From an uncultured Bacteroidales bacterium (GTDB lineage Bacteria; Bacteroidota; Bacteroidia; Bacteroidales; UBA1715): 41,594 nucleotides of DNA. The position numbers and the translations under genes are program-made. Location of the stretch: the NCBI GenBank assembly GCA_937892155.1, contig CALAUG010000025.1, forward strand, positions 1-41,594. The letters are read 5' to 3'. Under the pieces are notes generated by a model. The model did no database searches. It had not been told where the DNA came from and saw only the letters and a list, made by a program, of their open reading frames with translations. This document shows, piece after piece, positions 30,848-38,879 of this stretch (positions within the stretch are counted from its first letter, which is position 1; each line of letters starts with the position of its first letter).

Positions 30848-32209
30848 ATGGTTCAGTATTTTTTTATTGAAAACAATATTCAAAAAGGTCCATTCCCCAA
30901 AGAACAACTTTTGGAGAATGGCCTAACAAAAGATTCTTTTGTTTGGTGTGAAGGTATGACGAATTGGGCGAAAGCAGAGGATGTGGAAGATTTAAAAGCG
31001 ATCATAAAAGAGAAAAAATTTCTATGGAAATCCTTTTTTATTGGTTGCGGAATAGGTACCTTCCTTCTTATTTGTTTTCTTGTAATAATGGGACATATGT
31101 CATGGACTAATTTTTTCTTTCTATTAACAATCCCCATTATTTTAGCTATTTCATTTGGATTTCGAAAGAAACTTATCGGTACCATAATAGCAACTATTAT
31201 TGCATTAGTTTTTGGCGGAAACGCAATTTATGAAGAAAGAATATTTGATAGAGATTATCCATCAAATAATTTTTCTGATGGTTTTGAAAATAAAACTCAA
31301 GGTCAAAAGAAATTACAGTTACATACTTCTATCAATTCCGCAACAAAAATTCGGTCCAACTCTGCTATTCTCAATGCCACATTAGAATCAAAAAGTGAAG
31401 ATGTGATTTCATATTCATTTGAGTATAAACCTCAAAATGGTTACAACAAAACTGTTGATGCTCAATTAAAAGGAGATAAAATTACAGCACAAGTGACTGA
31501 TTTATATGCAAATACAAATTATGAATTTTGTTTGGTTGAGAAACAAAATGAGGGAACCATCAAAACCTCCTCATTGTCATTTTCAACTTTACAAACTCCA
31601 ATAGAAATAAATGCTAAAGTCACGACTCATTCTGGTAGATTACTTGCTGCGCTGAGTTCATACAATGCAAAAAAGAAAAAGATTATTACCGCTTGTAACT
31701 ATAGAAATAATATAGTACGAAGTAAAGCTGCAGAAATAGCAAGCGAATCGGATGGGAACTTCAACATTGGACAAGTTTGTGATATTTTCGATTATTGTTA
31801 TGACAACTGGAAATATGTAAATGATCCAAATCGCGGTGATTTATATCAAAAGGCTTCAAATACCATATCAAATGGATTAACTGGAGATTGTGATGACTTT
31901 GCAATTTTGATGGCATCAATGCTTTTAGCTATTGGTGGTGATACCCGTGTTAATGTCGCCTATACTTCAGATAGCGGTCATGCATACACAGAATTAAACA
32001 TCGGAAAGGATATTCAGAACATCGCAGATTATATTCGTGCTCGATATGGTTTTAGCGGAAGTATTTGGTATCGAGAAGATTCCAAGAAAAACTGTTGGCT
32101 CAACCTCGATTGGCAAGCAAAACACCCTGGTGGCGAATATTATGGTGGCAAACGAGGTGCAAGAATTTATGTGATAGATGAATTTGTTGAAGAATTCTCA
32201 TATAGGTAA
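30848..32209 (+). CDS. GYF_2-domain membrane protein with extracytoplasmic transglutaminase-like domain
   Basis: A 453-residue multi-domain protein. An N-terminal GYF_2 domain (about 3-50, QYFFIENNIQKGPFPKEQLL and SFVWCEGMTNWAKAEDVEDL) is followed by three membrane helices (about 60-80, 85-104, 109-126), which puts the rest outside the cytoplasm. A fibronectin-like sandwich follows (about 157-255), then a transglutaminase-like fold with the triad C348 (GLTGDCDDFAILMASMLLAI), H378 (DSGHAYTELNI) and D421 (CWLNLDWQ). All three residues are in correct order and spacing, so peptidase or amide-transfer activity is possible. The GYF domain is homologous to that of the preceding gene, suggesting duplication. 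It ends 14 bases before the C10 protease gene. Confidence 0.8.
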   Translation: MVQYFFIENNIQKGPFPKEQLLENGLTKDSFVWCEGMTNWAKAEDVEDLKAIIKEKKFLWKSFFIGCGIGTFLLICFLVIMGHMSWTNFFFLLTIPIILAISFGFRKKLIGTIIATIIALVFGGNAIYEERIFDRDYPSNNFSDGFENKTQGQKKLQLHTSINSATKIRSNSAILNATLESKSEDVISYSFEYKPQNGYNKTVDAQLKGDKITAQVTDLYANTNYEFCLVEKQNEGTIKTSSLSFSTLQTPIEINAKVTTHSGRLLAALSSYNAKKKKIITACNYRNNIVRSKAAEIASESDGNFNIGQVCDIFDYCYDNWKYVNDPNRGDLYQKASNTISNGLTGDCDDFAILMASMLLAIGGDTRVNVAYTSDSGHAYTELNIGKDIQNIADYIRARYGFSGSIWYREDSKKNCWLNLDWQAKHPGGEYYGGKRGARIYVIDEFVEEFSYR

Positions 32210-32223
32210 AAAGAATCATAATT

Positions 32224-35200
32224 ATGAAAAAAATTGTATTACTACTGTTTTTGGGGTTCTCACTATCGTTGTTTGGAGAACCAATCACAATTGATGTTGC
32301 GGAACAGGCAGCAATATCATTCCTTGAACGACAAAAATCCAACAACTTAAAATCAGCCACAGAATTTAAATTAACTGACGTTGGAGATATTTTTAAAGAA
32401 AAATCAGATAATCAATTAAAAAGCGAAACAAGTGAACGGTCAATGTTCTTGTTCAATATTGGCGATAGTGCAGGTTTCATAATTGTATCAGGTGATAATG
32501 CAGTATGTCCCATCCTTGGATATTCCAACGAAGGTGAAATAACTGCAGGCACCATCCCACCACCAGTTATGGATTGGTTACAAGGATATCAAGAGCAAAT
32601 TTTATTGGTACAACAGAAAGGCATATTGCCAACCGAGGAAATTAGTAATATGTGGAAAGGTGTTTATACAACTCTTAAAGCTTCAGGATACGTAGAACCT
32701 CTATGCAAGACAAAATGGGATCAAAGTCCATATTACAACGATATGTGTCCTTATGACAAAGAGTATGGGAAACGTGTACCTACAGGCTGCCCAGCAACAG
32801 CTATGGCGCAAATAATGAAATATTGGAGATATCCTGCCAAAGGATTTGGTTTCCATTCGTATAATCATCCAAAATATGGTATATTATCGGCTAATTTTGG
32901 AAATACCTACTATGATTGGGCTGCTATGCCTAACGAAGTAAATTCAAAGAATGATGCTGTTGCGCTTTTAATGTACCATTGTGGGGTCGCAGTAGAAATG
33001 GAGTATGGCCCAGATGGTAGTGGTAGTCAGGTAATAAAAAGATTATTTTATTCAGATGACATAACAGTAGAGAACGCCCTTACAACCTATTTTGGTTATG
33101 ACTCCAATATAGAGGGAAAATCCCGCACTTTTTATTCAGATAAGAAATGGAAAAATTTAATAAAAGACGAACTTGATAACGGACGTCCTGTTCAATATGC
33201 AGGTTTTGGTTCTGGCGGTGGTCATACGTTTGTTTGTGATGGGTATGACGAAGATGATTATTTTCACATGAATTGGGGCTGGGGAGGATCTTGCGATGGA
33301 TTTTATCTTTTAGACAATTTGGTACCTGGAACTGGAGGGACTGGAGCAGGAAACGGTTCTTACAATCAAGGACAACAAATTTTAATTGGTATTAAACCAC
33401 CACAAACAGAATCATACGATTTAATACTCTACGATGATGTTTCTATAAATTATTCCTCTATATCATACGCAGAAAGTTTTACTGTATCTGTAAATGTAAA
33501 AAATAATGGCGATAACCATTTCTATGGAGATTTTGCTGCTGCAATTTTCGACAACAATGATAGATTTATAGACCTTATAGATATAAAATCAAACCAGAGT
33601 TTACGTGCTGGTTACCATTATTCAGACAATTTGGAATTCTATTCAGAGGGTTCTTTGGCACTATTTCCTGGGACATATCATATTTATATTTGTTATAGAG
33701 CTGCAGGTGGCTCATGGTCAATAATCGGGAATAACTTTTGGCATAATTATAACGACTATGCCACATTAAAAGTAAAACCATATACGAGTGATATTTCACT
33801 ATATGATAATCTTAACGTTTTAACGGAAAATATATATAGTGGCGACAAATTTGAAGTGAAAACAGATATTGCCAATTTTGGTGACGAAGATTTTAAAGGA
33901 GTGTTTTGTCTTGTAATGCTGACTCCTGATGCTGAAACGACTTATTATATTGATCATAAAGAAGAATCATTGGGTTCATATCGTTGTTATGGAGATGGAG
34001 GTATCACCTTTTCTACTGACAGTTTGGAAGCTCCTCCGGGAACTTACTATATGACTTTATTTTATTTCTCTTATGACGAATATGGCGAATTGATGGGGAA
34101 AGACCTTGTTGGTTCTACGTCAGAATATTTTAATCCAATAGAAATAGTCGTACAAGAAAAACCATTGAAGCCAGACAAATACGAAAACAATAACAGTATC
34201 GAAAATGCTTATGTTTTAGAAAATAGCACGTTTGTAAACGACTCAACGTTTATAAAAACGCAAGGTGCAAATATTCAAAATGAGGAGGATATAGATTTTT
34301 ATGCCATAGAATTAGAAGATGGCTACCTCTACAACATATCGGGAACATTACAAGACAAATATACTTCAGGAAATTCAATATATACTGGAGATATGAAGCT
34401 TGCATATTCTTTTGATGGTGAAATATGGTCAGATACATATGATGGCAATATTGAGAAATTTGCTATGAATGGTGGCGGGACTATTTATCTTGCCGTTACT
34501 TCATATTTCAGTGGTGAACATGGGACGTATGATTTAGATCTTACTATTCAACGTAGTCCAATGATGACGGCTGATAAATACGAGCAAAATAATACAATTG
34601 GGACTGCATACGTATTTGATAACATCTCTTTTGAAGACAATATAGCTATAATTAATATAGCTGATGCAACAATTCATACATCTTCAGACATAGATGTTTA
34701 TTTACTACAATTTGATGAGAGATATACCTATTATATCTATGCAATTGCAGAAGACTATAACAATTCGGAATATACCGCTAACGTAGAATATCAATATTCA
34801 TTAGATGGAATAAATGGTTCTAATATATATACCGATACCATTGATTACCCTGCATACATTGAAGGAGAGGGCTTTATATATTTCGCAGTTGGACCCGAAA
34901 ATTTTAGCTCAATCGGGTCATATAATTTAAAAATAGGAATAGAAAGAGATACGCTTATTGGACCAGATATATATGAGCCTAATGATAGAGAAAAAGAAGC
35001 ATACATTTTTAATAACATAGAATATGTAAATAATCATGCAGTCATAAAAACATCTGGAGCAAACCTTCATACATACGACGATATTGATGTATATGCGATA
35101 CCTTTACCAGAAGGATACTCCTATTCTATTTCTGCAAAGGTCTTAGATTTATATACCTCTCCTAACTATACAGGAGATGTCATTTTTTCTTATTCTATAG

Positions 35201-35988
35201 ATGGTGCCCATGAATCAGAAATATTTGATAGTGAAATGGATAACGCTGTTATTTCTGTAAATGAACCATTTTTCTATATTGGAGCTTGGGCATACGAAAT
35301 AACTGGTACATACGAGATGGAAATTTCAATTACTCGAGACACAATCTATCTCGCTGATGCATACGAGCCAAATAATACCAAAAGTCAAGCATATCTTTTC
35401 GAAAACATACAATTTAAGAATGATAAAACAACAATTTATATAGATGAAGCGAACATTCAAAATAACGAAGATAAGGATTTCTATTCTTTTGATTTAGAAG
35501 ATGGTTACGAATATACTATTGATATTTTGGTTAAAGATTCTAAATATGGAATGTTTTCTACATATACAAGCGATGTATCGTTTCAATATGCCATTAACGG
35601 AAGAACTAATACGACAACTTATGATGATGCTTTAGCAGAACCCATTCATGTGGGCGGAAATTCAAATCTCATTATAGGTATTTCAGGCATTCAGGGCACT
35701 TATGGTGTAGAAGTGTTCATTCAACGAAAGAAAACAACTACATCCATAAACAACACGTCAAATAATACTATCATTGTTTATCCTAATCCTTGTAAAAATC
35801 AGATATTTGTAAAATCGAACTTTGATTTAGTGGAATATAAAATATTTAATATCGAAGGTAAAGAAGTCCAATCTGGAACACTGGATTCGGATGTGTTATT
35901 TGTAGATAATTTGCTTAATGGTACATATCAGCTACGGATAAAATCAAAAGACGGATGGCAAACTGTTACTTTTTTGAAAAATGAATAA
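32224..35988 (+). CDS. secreted C10 (streptopain-like) cysteine peptidase with four tandem repeats and T9SS tail
   Basis: A 1254-residue protease. Order: signal peptide (MKKIVLLLFLGFSLSLFG), Spi-type propeptide (about 20-155, ITIDVAEQAAISFLERQKS and FNIGDSAGFIIVSGDNAV), and the C10 catalytic domain with C189 (VPTGCPATAMAQIMKYWRYP) and H334 (GGHTFVCDGYDEDDYFHMNW, followed by GWGG), spaced as in SpeB. Two beta-sandwich modules follow (about 395-640). Four tandem repeats of about 130 residues begin near 650, 783, 913 and 1044 (each starts D-x-YE-x-N and contains an AnIQn/D-x-DvY core), PPC-like. The C-terminus (about 1175-1254, IIVYPNPCKNQIFVKS and NLLNGTYQLRIKSKDG) is a type A T9SS sorting domain, so export to the surface by type IX secretion is expected. 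The next gene overlaps its end by 8 bases. Confidence 0.93.
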   Translation: MKKIVLLLFLGFSLSLFGEPITIDVAEQAAISFLERQKSNNLKSATEFKLTDVGDIFKEKSDNQLKSETSERSMFLFNIGDSAGFIIVSGDNAVCPILGYSNEGEITAGTIPPPVMDWLQGYQEQILLVQQKGILPTEEISNMWKGVYTTLKASGYVEPLCKTKWDQSPYYNDMCPYDKEYGKRVPTGCPATAMAQIMKYWRYPAKGFGFHSYNHPKYGILSANFGNTYYDWAAMPNEVNSKNDAVALLMYHCGVAVEMEYGPDGSGSQVIKRLFYSDDITVENALTTYFGYDSNIEGKSRTFYSDKKWKNLIKDELDNGRPVQYAGFGSGGGHTFVCDGYDEDDYFHMNWGWGGSCDGFYLLDNLVPGTGGTGAGNGSYNQGQQILIGIKPPQTESYDLILYDDVSINYSSISYAESFTVSVNVKNNGDNHFYGDFAAAIFDNNDRFIDLIDIKSNQSLRAGYHYSDNLEFYSEGSLALFPGTYHIYICYRAAGGSWSIIGNNFWHNYNDYATLKVKPYTSDISLYDNLNVLTENIYSGDKFEVKTDIANFGDEDFKGVFCLVMLTPDAETTYYIDHKEESLGSYRCYGDGGITFSTDSLEAPPGTYYMTLFYFSYDEYGELMGKDLVGSTSEYFNPIEIVVQEKPLKPDKYENNNSIENAYVLENSTFVNDSTFIKTQGANIQNEEDIDFYAIELEDGYLYNISGTLQDKYTSGNSIYTGDMKLAYSFDGEIWSDTYDGNIEKFAMNGGGTIYLAVTSYFSGEHGTYDLDLTIQRSPMMTADKYEQNNTIGTAYVFDNISFEDNIAIINIADATIHTSSDIDVYLLQFDERYTYYIYAIAEDYNNSEYTANVEYQYSLDGINGSNIYTDTIDYPAYIEGEGFIYFAVGPENFSSIGSYNLKIGIERDTLIGPDIYEPNDREKEAYIFNNIEYVNNHAVIKTSGANLHTYDDIDVYAIPLPEGYSYSISAKVLDLYTSPNYTGDVIFSYSIDGAHESEIFDSEMDNAVISVNEPFFYIGAWAYEITGTYEMEISITRDTIYLADAYEPNNTKSQAYLFENIQFKNDKTTIYIDEANIQNNEDKDFYSFDLEDGYEYTIDILVKDSKYGMFSTYTSDVSFQYAINGRTNTTTYDDALAEPIHVGGNSNLIIGISGIQGTYGVEVFIQRKKTTTSINNTSNNTIIVYPNPCKNQIFVKSNFDLVEYKIFNIEGKEVQSGTLDSDVLFVDNLLNGTYQLRIKSKDGWQTVTFLKNE

Positions 35989-36436
35989 ATTCATATACCT
36001 GTTGGGATTGTGTATAATCATTGGATGTGGTGAGAATAAGACACTTACGAATGCTGATTATATGCTAAAACCTATTGTTATTTATAAGACTACCAATGAT
36101 ATGTCCCAATACGTCCCAATAATTATGGATTCCGAGAAAAAAAATATCATCTCTTATCCTGCAATTTCAGATGTTTCACTAAGTAAAAAACCAACGACAC
36201 TAAAAAATGGATATTTATTGGATAATTTTGGATTATCTGTTAATTCGGCATATACGTCTTATACTATAGATAATTATGCTCATTTACCAAAACAACCATC
36301 TATTCAAAACTTAAAAACAAATATTTTGAACTTGAATCCGATTGTTGAAATGTATAGTTGTCCTAATGGAATGTCCTATGAAGATTTAAATAATGAAATA
36401 GACAATGGCTTTAAACATTGTAAAAAATTGAAATAA
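35981..36436 (+). CDS. small lipoprotein overlapping the C10 protease gene
   Basis: A 151-residue predicted lipoprotein: signal peptide with lipobox LCIIIGCG (lipidated C16). The mature part has YMLKPIVIYKTTNDMSQYVP, SYPAISDVSLSKKP and GYLLDNFGLSVNSAYTSYTI, then a C-terminal EMYSCPNGMSYEDLNNEID with two further cysteines near the end. I recall similar uncharacterised lipoproteins in Bacteroidales but cannot name the family. The start lies 8 bases inside the protease gene, implying coupled translation. Streptococcal speB and Bacteroides C10 genes are paired with inhibitor genes, so an inhibitor or surface-retention role is a reasonable hypothesis. There is no visible similarity to the Spi propeptide. 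Confidence 0.65.
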   Translation: MNKFIYLLGLCIIIGCGENKTLTNADYMLKPIVIYKTTNDMSQYVPIIMDSEKKNIISYPAISDVSLSKKPTTLKNGYLLDNFGLSVNSAYTSYTIDNYAHLPKQPSIQNLKTNILNLNPIVEMYSCPNGMSYEDLNNEIDNGFKHCKKLK

Positions 36437-36506
36437 AGTATATCCCATCGACCAGTCAACAAAGATTAATTTATAACGATTTAATTAATCATCATGTAAA
36501 GTAGAA

Positions 36507-36566
36507 TAATACTTTGTCAACTCTCAGACAACTAACTTCTAATAACTCCTACCCGTTAATCTTCGC
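36507..36566. repeat. diverged copy of the glnS 3' end (copy A)
   Basis: About 60 bases match 38819-38879 at roughly 80% identity by eye with a one-base gap, from TAATACTTTGTCAACTCT to CCGTTAATCTT. On the minus strand copy A still encodes the last residues FAKING and a TAG stop, as glnS encodes WAKING and TAA. An in-frame stop occurs just upstream in copy A, so only the very end is preserved. Confidence 0.7.
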
Positions 36567-36624
36567 GAATATCAATCGCTAACCGCAAAGCAATGGCAAA
36601 CTTGTTTGTTTTAGAGAAAAATTC

Positions 36625-36632
36625 TATTTTTG
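36625..36632 (+). promoter_or_regulatory. -7 box of the DUF4832-like gene
   Basis: TATTTTTG, an exact TAnnTTTG match, with TTTG 16 bases upstream (36605-36608). The predicted start near 36639 precedes the ATG at 36668 by about 30 bases. Confidence 0.5.
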
Positions 36633-36667
36633 TTAGGATAGTGGATTAGCATTTTTGTTTGATTTCA

Positions 36668-38710
36668 ATGAAGAAGGTTTATATTCTTTTATACATTTTG
36701 TTGTTTATAAGCATAGACTTGTTTGCACAAAACACGAATGTAATAACAAAAAATATATATACACTTAAGGGCTTCGATGGTCCGTTGACCAATCCACACA
36801 AAGGTTTCACTGTCCCTACCGAAGGTACTTGGATATTCGACCCTGCAGTTGAATATGGCCCTTATGGCGAATGGCATAATCAGGCTTGGAACTTGATTAC
36901 GTATGGTTCTGGCTATCAGAAATGGAGCGACTTGCACAAAGGACAAGGTGTTTACGATTGGACAAAATTGGACGAACTATTGGAGGCTCTTGCCGAACAT
37001 AATATGGGGTATGCCTTGCGCGTATTTCCATATACAACATCTTTTATTAGAAGTAACAGCACTCCTCCTGAAAACTACGACTGGACACCAAAATATGTTT
37101 ATGATTTGGGCGCCGAAAAAATACAAGCGACAGTGAAAGGAAATAGTTTACTGGAAAGTGGAACCAAGGCTCAGGTTCCTGTTTGGGACGATCCTATTTA
37201 TTTGCAAGCTGCAAAGGAATTTGCCACAGCATTGGCAGAAAAGTACGATGGAGATCCACGCATTGAATATATAGACATCCGCTCTTTCGGCGAATGGGGC
37301 GAATGGCACGTTTCCAATTTGGTGGGTAGCCACATGCCTTCTCTTGAAATCCAAAAGGAAATGGTTAGCCATTATGCTTCTGTATTTAAGAAAACACAGT
37401 TGGTAATTACTTCCGATGCCTATGGTGATATTTACACGTATGCCTTAGGACTTGGTGTTACTAAGCGTGATGATGGTATGATTGGAATTCCTGGCACTGC
37501 GGATTCTTTGGTGCGAGCCTACAATGCAAATCTACCGACGATTGCTGAAAATATGGGGCAATACAGCATTATGTTGGAATATACTGATGTCATTCCCGGG
37601 AATTACTTAAAATGGACGCCTCAACGTTGGATTGATGCTATCAAAACAGCTCATTTGACGTACTATGTGTTGGATCAGGATGATTACTGTGCATATCAAT
37701 TTTACTTAGACAATAAGGAACTTGCAGATTCCATGACTCACGTAATTGGCTATAATTTTAAAATTACCAATGCCGAACTTGTTTCTACTGCAACAACAAA
37801 TACGTTGAATCTAACTGTCAAAAATACGGGCGTCGCTCCTTGTTTCTTTGATGTATATATGGTTGCGGAATTCGTTGATAATTCGGGAGTCGTTTTGTCT
37901 AAATTTGGTGAAACTATTTCTATTCCAAAGAAATCGTTTAAAGATGAAACGACGAAAGAGTTTTCGTTTGTATTTAACGTTCCAAATGGGGAAACAAACA
38001 TAGCAACAAAGTCAGGAGTTTCTGTTGCGCTTTCTCTTTACGAAAGTGAAGAAGCATATTTAAACGGAAAAAATCCAACAGTTCGTTTCGACAATGATGG
38101 TATTCAAGCAAACAATAAACTTTTATTGCCATCGTGTTCGCACGAATTTGGAGCTTGGGACACAACGAAAGTGGCAACAAGTACGGAAACAGGTTTACGG
38201 ATACGTGTTTGTACACACGAAAATTGTAAATCGTATCAAGAGGAAACTATTCCAACTCTTGAAAATGTAGAAAAAACACAAACAATTCAATTAAAAAAAG
38301 GCTGGAATTTAATGTCTATCAACGTACATCCAAGTGATAGTAGCATAGCAACTCTATTTTCTGGAATGCAAGTCGAGATAGTGAAAGATAATGATGGTTT
38401 TTGGAAAAAATCAAAGGAAGACGAATTGCAATCATTGATGAGCATAACCGCTGGGAAAGGTTATTTGGTACATATGAACGAAGATGGCAGTTTGTTGGTT
38501 TCTGGTAAACCAATGACAAATATAACTATACCAAAGCAATCAGGATGGAATTTAATTGGAACGCCTTTCCAAACAGAAACGCCAATTGAAAGTGTTTTTG
38601 ATGCAAACAACTGTGAAATGCTTATCAATCTTGATGGTAAGTGGCAACCAGCAGGAACAAATAATTATTTGCACAATTTGAAACCAGGCGAAGGATATTT
38701 TGTTAAATAA
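36668..38710 (+). CDS. secreted DUF4832-like protein with cysteine-rich linker and duplicated C-terminal module
   Basis: The 680-residue protein has a signal peptide (MKKVYILLYILLFISIDLFA). The main part (about 20-360) resembles DUF4832 proteins, with a TIM-barrel glycosidase-like look: LTNPHKGFTVP, GYALRVFPYTTSFI, DPRIEYIDIRSFGEWGEWH. A beta-sandwich follows (about 362-480, LNLTVKNTGVAPCFFDVYMV). A short Cys/His segment (about 485-525) has CSHEFGAWDTTKVATSTETG and CTHENCKSYQ, like spacer modules of secreted Gram-positive proteins. Two similar modules end the protein, each with GWNLM/I (LKKGWNLMSINVHPSD, QSGWNLIGTPFQTE) and ending PGEGYFVK. I do not see a T9SS tail. A TTG at 36659 could extend it by three residues. 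Activity is not predictable. Confidence 0.7.
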   Translation: MKKVYILLYILLFISIDLFAQNTNVITKNIYTLKGFDGPLTNPHKGFTVPTEGTWIFDPAVEYGPYGEWHNQAWNLITYGSGYQKWSDLHKGQGVYDWTKLDELLEALAEHNMGYALRVFPYTTSFIRSNSTPPENYDWTPKYVYDLGAEKIQATVKGNSLLESGTKAQVPVWDDPIYLQAAKEFATALAEKYDGDPRIEYIDIRSFGEWGEWHVSNLVGSHMPSLEIQKEMVSHYASVFKKTQLVITSDAYGDIYTYALGLGVTKRDDGMIGIPGTADSLVRAYNANLPTIAENMGQYSIMLEYTDVIPGNYLKWTPQRWIDAIKTAHLTYYVLDQDDYCAYQFYLDNKELADSMTHVIGYNFKITNAELVSTATTNTLNLTVKNTGVAPCFFDVYMVAEFVDNSGVVLSKFGETISIPKKSFKDETTKEFSFVFNVPNGETNIATKSGVSVALSLYESEEAYLNGKNPTVRFDNDGIQANNKLLLPSCSHEFGAWDTTKVATSTETGLRIRVCTHENCKSYQEETIPTLENVEKTQTIQLKKGWNLMSINVHPSDSSIATLFSGMQVEIVKDNDGFWKKSKEDELQSLMSITAGKGYLVHMNEDGSLLVSGKPMTNITIPKQSGWNLIGTPFQTETPIESVFDANNCEMLINLDGKWQPAGTNNYLHNLKPGEGYFVK

Positions 38711-38789
38711 GCATTTATTCACTTCCTCTAAAATCCTTAGGGCTTTGATTAATTAGAATTAATGTAAATTCACTAAAAGGGAAAAAACA

Positions 38790-38819
38790 AAAAAGGCGAA
38801 CCTTTCGATTCGCCTTTTT
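38790..38819. terminator. bidirectional intrinsic terminator
   Basis: AAAAAGGCGAA and TTCGCCTTTTT form an 11-bp perfect stem around CCTTTCGA with A-tract on one side and T-tract on the other, so it can stop transcription from both the DUF4832-like gene (plus) and glnS (minus). Confidence 0.9.
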
Positions 38820-38879
38820 AATACTTTGTCAACTCTTAGACAACTGCCTTCTGACAAATTCTTATCCGTTAATCTTTGC
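38819..38879. repeat. glnS 3' end and downstream flank (copy B)
   Basis: This is the functional copy of the 60-base repeat: it contains the last codons and stop of glnS and runs up to the terminator. The diverged partner lies 2.3 kb to the left, in the same orientation, so the DUF4832-like gene is flanked by direct repeats. Confidence 0.7.
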
